In this document: one piece after another, positions 41,747 to 56,041 of the stretch
Layout: the number at the start of each line of letters is the position of its first letter
Position numbering within the stretch: position 1 is the first letter of the stretch
Source: Verrucomicrobiota bacterium
Lineage (GTDB): Bacteria > Auribacterota > JABMQX01 > JAFGEW01
Length of the DNA: 57,784 nucleotides
Assembly: GCA_016931415.1 (NCBI GenBank)
Contig: JAFGEW010000060.1
Coordinates: 1-57,784, forward strand
Direction of reading: 5' to 3'
Translations under genes and position numbers: made by a program
Notes under the pieces: model-generated
What the model was told of the DNA's origin: nothing
The model's database searches: none
Seen by the model: only the letters and a program-made list of their open reading frames with translations

Positions 41747-43213
41747 CTACACCTTCGGCAGGTCGCCTTCGCCTTTGGTCGGGAGGAAGGTGCCGCCCAT
41801 GAGGTGGATGTCGACGGCGCGGGCGCATTCGCGGCCCTCAGAGATGGCCCAGACGACGAGCGACTGGCCCATATGCGCGTCGCCGGCGGCAAAGATGTCG
41901 GGGACGTTGGTCGCGTAGTTCGCGCCGGTCTTGACGTTGCCGCGCGTGTCGAGCTCGATGCCGAGCTCTCTTCGGAGATTGCCCGGATCCGGCCCGGCAA
42001 ACCCGAGCGCCAGCAGAACGAGGTTGGCGGGCCATTCGCGTTCGCTCGCGGGGATTTCGGTCATTTCGGTCCACGCACCCTCGACGAGCTTGAACTCGAC
42101 GTTGACCGTGCGCAAGGCGCTCACGCGGCCGTCCTTCCCGGCGAATTCCTTGGTCAGGACCGACCACTCGCGCTGCACGCCCTCTTCGTGCGACGAGCCG
42201 GTCCGCAGCCGCATCGGCCAGTACGGCCACGGTTGATGCACCGGCCGATCGAGCGGCGGCTTGGGCAGCAGCTCGAACAGCGTCACCGACTTGGCGCCCT
42301 GGCGGTTGGCCGTGCCGACACAGTCGGCGCCGGTGTCGCCGCCACCGATGATGATCACGTTCCTACCCGCCGCGCTCACAGGCTTGATCCACGACGCGGC
42401 CGGCTTGCCCGCGATCACCTCGTTCTGCTGCACGAGCAGCTCCATCGCGAAGCGGATGCCGTCAAGCTCACGCCCGGGGAGCGGCAGGTCGCGGGGGACC
42501 GTCGAGCCGATACAGACGACGACCGCGTCGAATCGCTTGAGGTCCTTGACAGGGAGGTCGCTGCCGACCTCTATGCCCGTCCTGAACTCGATCCCTTCCT
42601 CGCTCAGGATCGCCAGGCGGCGGTCGAGCGCGTGCTTGTCGAGCTTGAAGTCCGGGATGCCGTAGCGCAGCAGCCCGCCGGCGCGTTCGGCGCGTTCGAA
42701 GACAGTCACAATGTGCCCCGCGCGGTTGAGCTGTTGGGCGCACGAAAGCCCCGCCGGACCCGAGCCGATGACGGCGACCGCCTTGCCCGTGCGTTCCTTC
42801 GGCGGTTGAGGCTTGACCCAGCCGCGTTTGAAGGCCTCCTCGACGATGCGCAGCTCGATCTGCCCAATCGTCACCGCGGGGTTCGTGATGCCGAGCACGC
42901 ACGCCTCCTCGCACAGCGCGGGGCAGAGGCGCCCGGTGAACTCGGGGAAGTTGTTCGTGGCAAACAGCCGGTCAGCCGCTTCCTTCCAGCGGCCGTGGTA
43001 GACGAGATCGTTGAAGTCGGGGATGAGGTTGCCGAGCGGACAGCCCGCGCTGCAGAAGGGCACGCCGCAGTCCATGCACCGCGCCGCCTGCTGTCGCACC
43101 TTCGCCTCGGGGAAGCGTTTGGTGATCTCGCGGTAGTCCTTGATCCGTTCTTCGGCGGGGCGCTTCTGCGGCACCTCGCGTGGGAACTCGATGAATCCTG
43201 TCGGCTTGCCCAT
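41747..43213 (-). CDS. gltD: Glutamate synthase small subunit
   Basis: 488 residues. Four cysteines CMDCGVPFCSAGC (46-58) for Fe-S clusters, then GRLCPALCEEACVLG. FAD site AVIGSGPAGLSCAQQL (about 148), second nucleotide site IIIGGGDTGADCVGTA (about 285), C-terminal FAD contact FAAGDAHMGQSLVVWAI. It feeds electrons from NAD(P)H to GltB. ATG 43213 gives the conserved GKPTGF start; its ribosome site is poor. 364 bp of palindrome-rich spacer separates it from gltB, unusual for a normally tight pair. Confidence 0.97.
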   Translation of the reverse strand: MGKPTGFIEFPREVPQKRPAEERIKDYREITKRFPEAKVRQQAARCMDCGVPFCSAGCPLGNLIPDFNDLVYHGRWKEAADRLFATNNFPEFTGRLCPALCEEACVLGITNPAVTIGQIELRIVEEAFKRGWVKPQPPKERTGKAVAVIGSGPAGLSCAQQLNRAGHIVTVFERAERAGGLLRYGIPDFKLDKHALDRRLAILSEEGIEFRTGIEVGSDLPVKDLKRFDAVVVCIGSTVPRDLPLPGRELDGIRFAMELLVQQNEVIAGKPAASWIKPVSAAGRNVIIIGGGDTGADCVGTANRQGAKSVTLFELLPKPPLDRPVHQPWPYWPMRLRTGSSHEEGVQREWSVLTKEFAGKDGRVSALRTVNVEFKLVEGAWTEMTEIPASEREWPANLVLLALGFAGPDPGNLRRELGIELDTRGNVKTGANYATNVPDIFAAGDAHMGQSLVVWAISEGRECARAVDIHLMGGTFLPTKGEGDLPKV

Positions 43214-43319
43214 GGTGTCGCTCTGGCTTTCGAAGCTCTTGGACTGCTTCTCTCTTACCTTAGCACGCTTCCATACGCTCGGAAGCCATGAATCACGGTG
43301 TTGCTGTCAGTATGTTGTG

Positions 43320-43501
43320 CCACCGGCTTCAGCCGGTGGTTCCAGGATCTTGTTGTTCACGCTCAAGCCGGCTTGAGCCGGCTTCTCGACAAGCGCCTCT
43401 AGGCATGACGGCAGATGGCTGAAGCCTTTTGTCGCGAAGCACGCTGAAGCGTGCTTGCACTGCCTTCCCGCTGACTCCCCACCACCGGCTCAAGCCGGTG
43501 G
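43320..43501. repeat. Palindromes inserted between gltB and gltD
   Basis: CCACCGGCTTCAGCCGGTGG (43320-43339) and CCACCGGCTCAAGCCGGTGG (43482-43501) are 20-bp palindromes differing at the centre only. Between them lie CAAGCCGGCTTGAGCCGGCTT (43364-43384) and a GCACGCTGAAGCGTGC word (about 43439-43454). The 43214-43577 spacer has no gene. Transcribed, it forms at least three hairpins inside the gltBD transcript. Confidence 0.85.
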
Positions 43502-43577
43502 CATTAGCCGTTTCTCAGAGCCCTCCCGCTCACGCGCGCTCCCCTCTGAACTTGGGGTGAATGAAGCAGCATTCCCC

Positions 43578-48209
<4,632 letters not shown>

Positions 48210-48768
48210 TTCGTTCTCCGTTCACCCTCAGCCTCTGCAGCGCCGCCCCGCGCCCCTCGGGCACAGGACTCCTGTTTGCTGATGCTCTTCTCAGTGATTC
48301 GAGCCTTCTGACCTTGAAACGACGATCTTTGCAGGACGATCCCGGTCAGCAAGCTCTCAGAGGAAGCTCCTGTGGCCTCGAAGGCTAGACGCTAGCAGCT
48401 GGACAATCCACAGGCAAGCGCTTTTCACAATATGTGTCGTCATTGCGGGGAATGCTCGGCAATGCACTCACCTTGTGGTGTTGTGTTGAGCGCTGCTCGT
48501 GACATCTGAGTATTCACGGACAAGACGCTTGCGAATGCGACGGGCGTATGTTAGCATGGAGGAAATAGGGGCCCGCATGCCCGAGCTCGGCTCCGGGTCC
48601 TGTTCAATCACCGTCCCCCTGGTCCTGCCGGCCGGGGGCAAGAGCTCGCGTCAAACACGCGCGGGTGGGGCCGCTGGCCGGCCCACACGCTGCGCGGGCA
48701 CCTGCCTCGCCCGCTGTCGCCGACGTGCGCATAACACTTGGCTGTTAACCCGTGAGGAGGGTGCATCT
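48210..48768. other. Divergent control region between gltB and ablA
   Basis: 559 bp without a gene that I can support. It must hold both promoters. TTGCGA (about 48530) with TAGCAT 17 bp on is a weak candidate for ablA. A run of ATTGC(G)GGGAATGC words near 48440-48470 could be regulatory. An in-frame ATG at about 48556 would extend ablA by 71 residues, but that sequence has no family similarity. Confidence 0.4.
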
Positions 48769-50085
48769 ATGGGCATCATGTCGACCCGTCAACAGGAAGT
48801 CGCCGACCTGCTCGGCCGAGACGCCGCTTCGACCAAGTGGCACGACTGGAAGTGGCAGCTCAAACACGCGATTCGCGACATCGACACGTTTCAAGAGCTG
48901 CTTGGCGTGGAGTTCCCGCCCGGCAAGCGCGCGCAGATCGAGGAGACCGTCGCCCGGTTCCCCATGTCGATTACGCCGTACTACCTGTCGCTGATCGATG
49001 TCGACAACGCTGACAACGATCCAATCTACAAGCAGGCGTTCCCATCGCCCGAGGAACTCATCGTGGCGCGCCACGACATGCTCGACCCGCTTGCCGAGGA
49101 CAAGGATAGCCCCGTGCCGGGCGTCACGCATCGTTATCCCGACCGCGTGCTGCTCATCGTGAGCAACTTGTGCGCTATGTACTGCCGTCATTGCACGCGC
49201 AAGCGGCGCGTCGGCGACATCGAAAGCATCCCCGACCGCGCCACCATCCAACGCGGCCTTGAGTACATCAGCAACACCCCCGCGGTGCGCGACGTGCTGC
49301 TCTCCGGCGGCGACCCGTTCCTGCTGCCCGACGACTACCTCGACTGGATCCTGGGCGAGTTGCGCGCCATCCCGCACGTCGAAGTCATCCGCATCGGCAC
49401 GCGGACGCCCGCCGTGCTGCCGTACCGGATCACCGACGAGCTCGTAAGCATGCTCAAGAAACACCACCCGCTGTGGATCAACACGCACTTCAACCATCCG
49501 CGCGAGATCACGACGTCGTCGCGCGAGGCGCTGCGCAAGCTGGCTGACGCCGGCATCCCGCTCGGCAACCAGTCCGTGCTCCTCGCCGGCGTCAACGACT
49601 GCCCTCGCATCATGCGCGCGCTCGTGCACAAGCTCGTCCAGAGCCGCGTGCGGCCCTATTACCTGTACCAGTGCGATCTCTCCGAGGGCCTGGCCCACTT
49701 CCGCACGCCCGTCGGCAAGGGCATCGAGATCATGGAGAGCCTTATCGGCCATACGAGCGGCTTCGCCGTGCCGACCTATGTGATCGACGCCCCCGGTGGG
49801 GGCGGGAAAATCCCTATCATGCCCACCTATCTCATCTCATGGTCGACCAACAAGGTGATCCTCCGCAACTACGAGGGCCTCATCACCACCTACCGCGAGC
49901 CCGATTCCTACGAACCAATCTTCTGCGACCGCAACTGCGACGCCTGCAAGCTCCAGCTCAAGCTCGATGGTGCCGAGGAATCGCGTTCCATCGGCATCGA
50001 GAAGCTGTTGTGCGATCACGACGCGACGATCTCGCTTGTTCCCTCGGGCAACGAACGCCACGAGAGGCGAGGTGATGATGAGTAG
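48769..50085 (+). CDS. ablA: L-lysine 2,3-aminomutase
   Basis: 438 residues. Radical SAM Cys motif CAMYCRHC (135-142), PLP-binding Lys in APGGGGKIP (347), and zinc-binding cysteines near the C-terminus (CDRNCDACK). Converts L-alpha-lysine to L-beta-lysine. ATG 48769 is chosen for the AGGAGGG ribosome site 8 nt before it and for the conserved N-terminus. It overlaps the next gene by 11 nt. With ablB two genes further on, the product is the osmolyte precursor rather than a lysine-fermentation intermediate; kamD/kamE are absent here. Confidence 0.96.
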   Translation: MGIMSTRQQEVADLLGRDAASTKWHDWKWQLKHAIRDIDTFQELLGVEFPPGKRAQIEETVARFPMSITPYYLSLIDVDNADNDPIYKQAFPSPEELIVARHDMLDPLAEDKDSPVPGVTHRYPDRVLLIVSNLCAMYCRHCTRKRRVGDIESIPDRATIQRGLEYISNTPAVRDVLLSGGDPFLLPDDYLDWILGELRAIPHVEVIRIGTRTPAVLPYRITDELVSMLKKHHPLWINTHFNHPREITTSSREALRKLADAGIPLGNQSVLLAGVNDCPRIMRALVHKLVQSRVRPYYLYQCDLSEGLAHFRTPVGKGIEIMESLIGHTSGFAVPTYVIDAPGGGGKIPIMPTYLISWSTNKVILRNYEGLITTYREPDSYEPIFCDRNCDACKLQLKLDGAEESRSIGIEKLLCDHDATISLVPSGNERHERRGDDE

Positions 50086-51553
50086 GCCATGGAGACCGTT
50101 GCGGGCGGCGCTCGCATGCGGGCTCCTCGCTGTGCTGACGCTTCTGGCGGGCGCTTTCGACAGCTATGCCGCCAATGAACCGGGTCCCTTCCGCGTCGCC
50201 CTCACAGGCAAGTACCCGCCGTTCAGCATGCCGGGCGACCGGGGCGAGCTTATCGGCTTCGATGTCGACGTCTCGCGCGAGGTGGCCGAGCGGCTCGGCC
50301 GTCCGCTCAGCCTCGTGCAGACCGAGTGGGACGGCATTCTCCCTGGGCTGCTTGCGGGCAAGTATGACGCGATCATCGGCTCGATGGCTGTCACGCCGGA
50401 ACGGCGCAGTCAGGTCGATTTCTCGATGCCCTACTACCAGTCGGGAGCGCAGCTGTTCATTCACGAGCGGCATGTGGGCACGATCAAGAGCATCAACGAT
50501 TGTGCCGGCCTGCGCCTCGGCGTCGTGCTCGGTGAGACCTTCGAGCGCTACCTGCGCGAGAAACGCCCTGAGATCAACGTCGTCACCTACAAAGATACCA
50601 ACAGCATCTTCCTCGATGTGAACAATGGACGGCTTGCCGGCTTCGTCAGTGATCGGCTCCTGGGCGCTTACCAGATCAAGACGGCCGGACAACCATTTGT
50701 GCCGGTGGGCGACCTGCTCTACCGCGAGACGATGGCGGTCCCCGTGACCAAGGACAACACGGTGCTGCTCGATCGGATCAACACGGCCCTTGACGAGATG
50801 TGGGCGGACGGCGTGATCAACACCCTTCACCAGAGGTGGTTCGGCGTCGAGGCCGTGAGGCCGGAACTGCTCGACGGGACGCCCGCCGAATCGACGGGCA
50901 TGCGCACCGGCACCATCGCGCGCCTGCTCGGCAAAGGCTTCGCGGTCACGCTCGGCGTGGCGCTCGCGTCGATTCTCATCGGGTTCGCGCTCGCCGTGCC
51001 GGGCGGCCTTGTATTGAACAACCCGGGGATCCCGGGTCATCAAGTGTTGCGCGCGGTCAACGATTTCATCCGTGGCACGCCCGTGCTCATTCAGCTCTTC
51101 TTCGTCTACTTCGGGCTGGGCTCGAAGCAGGTCGGCCTCAATCTGTCGCCGATCAGCGCGGCGATCGTTACGCTTTCGATCAACGCATCGGCGTACATGT
51201 CCGAGGTCGTGCGCTCTGGGCTCATGGCCGTTGACCGAGGACAGACGCTGGCCGGCCGGGCACTTGGCTTAAGCCGCACCCAGGTGTTCGGCTCCGTCGT
51301 ATGGCCGCAGGCCTTCAGGATCGCCCTGCCGCCGCTAATGAACTCGGTCGTTGCGCTCATCAAGGACACGGCGCTCATTTCCGTCATCGCCGTCGGCGAG
51401 GTCATCCGCGAAGCGCAGTCGATCATCGCGGTCACCTTCAATCCGTTGAAGTACTATCTGATCGTGGCCGTGATGTTCTTCATCGTGACGTTCCCGCTCA
51501 TGAAGCTCGCCAGCCGGCTCGAACACGCTATCAAACGAAAGGGATTCGCATGA
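50075..51553 (+). CDS. Amino-acid ABC transporter: fused substrate-binding protein and permease
   Basis: 492 residues. Signal-anchor ([17 protein letters not shown]), periplasmic type 3 binding domain (about 35-265: [46 protein letters not shown]), then a permease domain of about five helices with [17 protein letters not shown], the EAA-like loop [24 protein letters not shown] and [15 protein letters not shown]. Such fusions occur in polar amino-acid importers. The binding motif D-x-DV and R in TPERR suit an alpha-amino acid, plausibly lysine or beta-lysine, by context only. Starts as ATGATG inside the end of ablA; overlaps the ATPase gene as ATGA. Confidence 0.93.
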   Translation: MMSRPWRPLRAALACGLLAVLTLLAGAFDSYAANEPGPFRVALTGKYPPFSMPGDRGELIGFDVDVSREVAERLGRPLSLVQTEWDGILPGLLAGKYDAIIGSMAVTPERRSQVDFSMPYYQSGAQLFIHERHVGTIKSINDCAGLRLGVVLGETFERYLREKRPEINVVTYKDTNSIFLDVNNGRLAGFVSDRLLGAYQIKTAGQPFVPVGDLLYRETMAVPVTKDNTVLLDRINTALDEMWADGVINTLHQRWFGVEAVRPELLDGTPAESTGMRTGTIARLLGKGFAVTLGVALASILIGFALAVPGGLVLNNPGIPGHQVLRAVNDFIRGTPVLIQLFFVYFGLGSKQVGLNLSPISAAIVTLSINASAYMSEVVRSGLMAVDRGQTLAGRALGLSRTQVFGSVVWPQAFRIALPPLMNSVVALIKDTALISVIAVGEVIREAQSIIAVTFNPLKYYLIVAVMFFIVTFPLMKLASRLEHAIKRKGFA

Positions 51554-52257
51554 TCCAGGTCCAGAACGTTTCGTACCGATACCCGAGGGGCACCGTAGCC
51601 CTTGACGACGTGAGCATCGACTTTACGCCCGAGCACATCTTCGCCGTGCTCGGCGAGAGCGGCTCGGGGAAGACGACGCTGCTGAAGTGCATCGGCCGCT
51701 TCCTGCGGCCGCAGCGCGGCACCATCGCCTGCGACGGCATGAGCATCTACGACATGCCTCGAGCCGCCTTCCGCATCGCAATCGGCATCGTCTTCCAGCA
51801 GCTCTACCTGTTTCCCCACCTCACTGTGCTCGGCAACATGACCCTCGCGCTGCGCAAGGTGCTTGGCCGCGTGCTATCCGAGGCCGAGACCGAAGCGCGC
51901 GCCATGCTCGAGCGCCTCGGCATCGACGCTCTCGCCGACAGCTACCCGGCCGAGATCAGCGGCGGGCAGGCGCAGCGCGCCGCCATCGCGCGCGGCCTCG
52001 TGCTCCAGCCCGCCTACATGCTGCTCGATGAGCCGACCTCGGCTCTCGATGCCAACACGACCGACGACTTCGCCGCGTGGCTTGTCGAGTTGAAGGCTTC
52101 GACGCACTTCGTCATCGTCACGCATGACATCCTGTTCGCGCGTAAGGTGGCCACCCAGGGCGTCTACCTGTCCGAGGGCCGTGTTGTCGACACCGGCCGC
52201 ATCAACCAGATCATCGACCACATGCACGCCGGCGGACTCGCCGGGTCTGCGAGGTGA
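51550..52257 (+). CDS. Amino-acid ABC transporter ATPase
   Basis: 235 residues. Walker A GESGSGKTTL (about 35), Q-loop VFQQLYLFPHLTV, signature ISGGQAQRAAIARGL (the usual LSGGQ is ISGGQ), Walker B YMLLDEPTSALD, switch His in VIVTHDILFARK. Energises the fused permease directly upstream, which it overlaps by 4 nt (ATGA). No second permease is needed if it works as a homodimer of the fusion. ablB follows after 3 nt. Confidence 0.95.
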   Translation: MIQVQNVSYRYPRGTVALDDVSIDFTPEHIFAVLGESGSGKTTLLKCIGRFLRPQRGTIACDGMSIYDMPRAAFRIAIGIVFQQLYLFPHLTVLGNMTLALRKVLGRVLSEAETEARAMLERLGIDALADSYPAEISGGQAQRAAIARGLVLQPAYMLLDEPTSALDANTTDDFAAWLVELKASTHFVIVTHDILFARKVATQGVYLSEGRVVDTGRINQIIDHMHAGGLAGSAR

Positions 52258-52260
52258 CTT

Positions 52261-53133
52261 GTGCGCGACACCGTTGCGCCGCTCGGGCGCTCGCTTATCC
52301 AGCACGGCAAGCAGAGCGACCGCGTCTACCTGATGAAGCTCGATCCGGTCGATCTGCCGGGCCTTATCGATGAGATCGAGATGCTGGCCCGTGACCACGG
52401 CTACACGAAGATCTTTGGCAAGATACGTGCCTCGGCGCGCGCCGCCTTCGACGAGCGAGGCTACGTCGAGGAGGCTGCTATCCCGCACTTCTTCAACGGC
52501 GCCGATGCCGCTGTGTTTGTCGCCAAGTTCCTTGACGCCCAGCGCGCCGTCGAGAAGCAGAGCGAGCGTATCGCCACGAACCTCGAGCTTGCGCGAGCCA
52601 AGTCCGACCAAGGCCTTCCGGACGGCCAAGAGGATAGCACGCGGACGCAAGGGTCTCGGGACTGCTCGACGAGCCCCGCCGACGTCGAGGAGATGAGTCG
52701 TGTCTACCGCGAGGTGTTCCCGACCTATCCGTTCCCCATCGATGACCCGGCCTACCTGCTCAAGACGATGGCCGCCAACGTGCAATACTTCTGCGTGCGC
52801 GATGAAGGGCGCATCGTCGCCCTCGCGTCGGCCGAGAAGGACCTTCACGCTTCCAACGCCGAGATGACCGACTTCGCCACCCTGCCCGCATACCGTCGGC
52901 GAGGTTTCGCCGTCTACCTGCTTGACCGCATGGAGCGCGAGATACGCGTCCAGGGCATCCGCACCGCGTACACCATTGCCCGTGCGCTGTCGGCCGGCAT
53001 GAATATCACCTTTGCCAAGATGGGCTACGCTTTCGCCGGCACACTCGTCAACAACACAAACATCGCCGGCAAGATCGAGAGCATGAACGTCTGGTACAAG
53101 CACCTCGAGTCGAACGCGACCCGAGAGGAATGA
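52261..53133 (+). CDS. ablB: Beta-lysine N-epsilon-acetyltransferase (GNAT)
   Basis: 290 residues. The opening GRSLIQHGKQSDRVYLMKLD and YTKIFGKIRASARAAFDERGY match the AblB N-terminal domain of methanogens and bacteria. The GNAT domain (about 145-285) has the acetyl-CoA loop LPAYRRRGFAVYLLDRM. It acetylates L-beta-lysine to N-epsilon-acetyl-beta-lysine, a compatible solute. GTG 52261 stands 3 nt after the ATPase stop with GAGGTG ahead. Last gene of the operon. A linker of about 25 polar residues (KSDQGLPDGQEDSTRTQGS) between the two domains looks variable. Confidence 0.94.
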   Translation: MRDTVAPLGRSLIQHGKQSDRVYLMKLDPVDLPGLIDEIEMLARDHGYTKIFGKIRASARAAFDERGYVEEAAIPHFFNGADAAVFVAKFLDAQRAVEKQSERIATNLELARAKSDQGLPDGQEDSTRTQGSRDCSTSPADVEEMSRVYREVFPTYPFPIDDPAYLLKTMAANVQYFCVRDEGRIVALASAEKDLHASNAEMTDFATLPAYRRRGFAVYLLDRMEREIRVQGIRTAYTIARALSAGMNITFAKMGYAFAGTLVNNTNIAGKIESMNVWYKHLESNATREE

Positions 53134-53172
53134 CCAAGCATGGCCGCGAGGGCGGCTCGGCTTGCGGCCTCT

Positions 53173-53376
53173 CTACTGAACGGGAACGAGCCGACAGAGC
53201 ATGGGCTCCTTCTCCAAAGACGCCGCGGAGGGCATGCCCTCCTTGCCTTCGACGAGGCGATCGAGCAGTCCCTTGAGCTCGTGCGGCAGCCGCCGAGAAC
53301 GGGTCGTTCCGGCCGAGCATCCCCATGCGCGCGCACTCAGCCAGGGCTACCTCTCGACACCGCGACGGGCGAGCGC
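53173..53376 (-). pseudogene. Frame-broken protein remnant
   Basis: On the minus strand one frame reads EVALAECARMGMLGRNDPF, and after a frame change another reads LPHELKGLLDRLVEGKEG then MPSAASLEKEPMLCRLVPVQ and a stop at 53173. Both halves look protein-like and together resemble the C-terminal end of one protein with an indel between. No start or family could be assigned. It lies between ablB and the end of the next gene. Confidence 0.35.
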
Positions 53377-55914
53377 TTACTGCGCCTTGGACTCGACGGT
53401 GAACGTGACGCTCTCCGGCGTCGTCTCGCCCAGCGGACCCATGCCGATCACCTCGACCTCGTACGTGCCGTCCGCGGGGAACTTGATCAGGACGAACGGG
53501 CCGGGGTTGCCGCCTTGCCACTCACCGTCCAGGCCGTCGCTTGCCCGGAGGCGGTAGAAGAACCGCCAGCCCTCCTGCGCCTGGCCGTCGTGGACCACGC
53601 TCGCCTTGAGGCTGGTCCGGTCCCCCGCGGTTGTGGGCGGCGTAGTCGTATCGAGCCTGAAACCGGCCACCCGCCTGACGAACACGTGACGCACGGCGCC
53701 GTAGAAACCGCCGTAGACGCCCGCGTCGAACCAAACGTTGTGTGCCTTGTCCTCGAGCACGTCGAAGATGAGCATCGCCTCGAGGGGCGAGCCCTCGCGT
53801 GCGAGCGGCAACGCCCGCCCGCCGAAGTAGCGCACACCCGTTGTTCCCTCATTGCTTCGCGCCCAATGCCCGCCGTAGAGGCCGGGCGTCAGCGCCGTGT
53901 GCGTCGGGGGCGGCACCGCGTCGCCGCGCTCGAACGTGATCGAGCCGTCGGCTCCGCGCACAGGGACGGCGAGGTAGTAGTTGCCGCCTTCGGAGTAGTC
54001 GATCACGACGTACTCGTTGGGCGCCGCCTCGTAGAGCTTCGCCTCGAACGGCTGGAGCCCGTTGCGACCGAGCAGCCAGCGCGACCCCGGCCCGGGCTTC
54101 GGCGCGAGCTTGTGGAGGTCGTCGCCCTTGTAGACGTAGAACTCGTCCTGGGTGTCCTGCGTCATGATATCGTGCTTGGCGCTCGACATCATGCTGAGCA
54201 CCTGGCCGTTGTCGCTGTACATGATCTGGCGGTCGCCGTGATCGAAGCGGTAAACCCAGTTCACGGCCGCCTGCCGCATCCAGATCACCCCCGCGGCGTC
54301 GACGTAGGCGTCGCGATCGAAACGCGTCGCGCCGCGTGTGACGGCGGCCTCGAGCGTGGCCTGGATCGTCTCATACCGCTCGACGCCCGTTGCTGAGAGG
54401 TCGTAGCTGAGGCAGTCGTTCTGGGGCCGCCTCATCTGGATCAGCACGTGGCCTGTATCGTCGGCGACGGCGACCTGGGCCTCACTCATATCGAACGACA
54501 GATCGAGATGGCTCCACTGCGTGCCATCCCAGAGCGACATCGTCTCCGAGTCCTCGACGGACGAGATCCAGATGTTGCCCGCCGAATCGCGCACCGGGCG
54601 CAGCGTCCACGTCAGATACTCGTCCCACGCCGCGGCCCAGGCCGGTGCTGGAAGTGCCTCGTCGCGGTGGAATGCATGCACGCCCGCCTTGTCGACGGCG
54701 TACAGCGCGCCGTCGGGCCCCGCGGCGACCGACGAGCAGATGCCCACCCCGTCGCGCCAACCGAATTGCCGGACCCGGCCTTTCTCGATCAAGACCAGTC
54801 CGCCGTGCGGCTGCGCAAGCCAGAACGATCCATCTTCAAGCGGCAGCACTGGGTGCTCGCTCGACTGCGCGTAGCCCCAGTCGATCGTGCCCGTGTCCTC
54901 GAGGGCAAACGCGTCGCCCTCCGGCGTGAGCATGAACAGGACGTGGCCCTCGGCCCCCTTCGTCCAGAGCCACGCCACGCCGTCGGGTCCCGTGAACGCG
55001 TCTCGGACGGCGCGCCCCTTCAGGGCGTCCGCCAGCCCCGAGGTGTCCACCTCCTTACCGGTCGTGAGATCGTGCGCGAGCAGGGTCGTTGTGAGCGGGT
55101 GCATGTTGGAGCGGAAGAACAGGATGCAGTTGCCCCAGAGCACGCTTGTGTTCATCCACGAGTTCCGCTCTTCCGGCGCGATGGCCGTCGGGAACTCGCG
55201 CATCGTGATCCGGCCGTCCTTGTCGACCCGGCACAACTGATCGCTGCAGAACACGAAGAGAGTCTCGCCGTCGTCGAGGAACGCAGTGCGGTACCGATCA
55301 AGCCCCATCGCCTGATCGTGCCACGTGCCGTCGTGGAACACGCTGAGCCCCTTCGACGTCCAGCGGATGATCAGGCCCGAGCGTGACACGTAGAACCACG
55401 GCGTGCCGGACTCACGTGGCACATCGTACTCGGTGACGAACTTCGCCTTGCCGTCCTCCAGCCGGTAGAGGGCGCTGCGGCTCGGGCTGTTGATCGACTG
55501 CGTGAGATAGAGGCCGCGGTTGTATCCGCCCACCAGCTCGCCACCCACCAACGGCAGACGGGAGTAGGCGTTCTCATCGGGCGCCCGTTCCATTCTCACG
55601 AAGGCGGCGCCGTCCCAGCAGTACGTCCGGTCGTACGTCATTGTGAGGTAGAGCAGACCGGCGGCGTCGGCGCCGGTCCGGACCTTCGGCTCCGGCATGT
55701 GCTCGAGGCGGCGGGGCTCCGTCGGCAGCGGCCGTACCTCGCAGTGCGCCATCGGCTTCGCCGCATCCTGAGGCCCCGCGTGCACCGCGCCCGCCACCAA
55801 CAGGGCTGGAGCGGCCAGGATGGCCAAGACGCGCAAGCGCGAACGCCGGATGGCAACCGGCAGATTGAAGCCACTCTGGACCATGCGAGAGCGAAAAGAA
55901 TGAACCGTTCCCAT
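53377..55914 (-). CDS. Secreted propeller-like protein with C-terminal Ig-like domain
   Basis: 845 residues. Signal peptide (LRVLAILAAPALLVAGAVHA, ends about residue 47). The body has many beta-blade-like units with text such as DGVAWLWTKG, PDGALYAVDKAG, DSAGNIWISSVED, GVIWMRQAAVNW and DKAHNVWFDAG, resembling the periplasmic ligand-binding propellers of hybrid two-component sensors. The last 90 residues (SLKASVVHDGQAQEGWRFFYRLRASDG...TFTVESKAQ) match the Y_Y_Y/Ig-like strap seen after such propellers. No kinase or membrane segment follows, so it is a free secreted relative. ATG 55914 follows AAAGGACG. Function unknown. Confidence 0.85.
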   Translation of the reverse strand: MGTVHSFRSRMVQSGFNLPVAIRRSRLRVLAILAAPALLVAGAVHAGPQDAAKPMAHCEVRPLPTEPRRLEHMPEPKVRTGADAAGLLYLTMTYDRTYCWDGAAFVRMERAPDENAYSRLPLVGGELVGGYNRGLYLTQSINSPSRSALYRLEDGKAKFVTEYDVPRESGTPWFYVSRSGLIIRWTSKGLSVFHDGTWHDQAMGLDRYRTAFLDDGETLFVFCSDQLCRVDKDGRITMREFPTAIAPEERNSWMNTSVLWGNCILFFRSNMHPLTTTLLAHDLTTGKEVDTSGLADALKGRAVRDAFTGPDGVAWLWTKGAEGHVLFMLTPEGDAFALEDTGTIDWGYAQSSEHPVLPLEDGSFWLAQPHGGLVLIEKGRVRQFGWRDGVGICSSVAAGPDGALYAVDKAGVHAFHRDEALPAPAWAAAWDEYLTWTLRPVRDSAGNIWISSVEDSETMSLWDGTQWSHLDLSFDMSEAQVAVADDTGHVLIQMRRPQNDCLSYDLSATGVERYETIQATLEAAVTRGATRFDRDAYVDAAGVIWMRQAAVNWVYRFDHGDRQIMYSDNGQVLSMMSSAKHDIMTQDTQDEFYVYKGDDLHKLAPKPGPGSRWLLGRNGLQPFEAKLYEAAPNEYVVIDYSEGGNYYLAVPVRGADGSITFERGDAVPPPTHTALTPGLYGGHWARSNEGTTGVRYFGGRALPLAREGSPLEAMLIFDVLEDKAHNVWFDAGVYGGFYGAVRHVFVRRVAGFRLDTTTPPTTAGDRTSLKASVVHDGQAQEGWRFFYRLRASDGLDGEWQGGNPGPFVLIKFPADGTYEVEVIGMGPLGETTPESVTFTVESKAQ

Positions 55915-56041
55915 GCCACGTCCTTTCACCCAGCCCGGAAGAACGAACAATACACGTCGCCACGGCATGGGCAGGACGCCCACGCTCTAGGCGAGCGGGA
56001 CGCGGGCGTACCGCCGCGTCCCACCGACCCTAAGCGCCGCC

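Noticed and set aside
48550-48768. Lysine riboswitch in the ablA leader
   Set aside because: Leader length would suit one, but I could not match the conserved core of the lysine aptamer.
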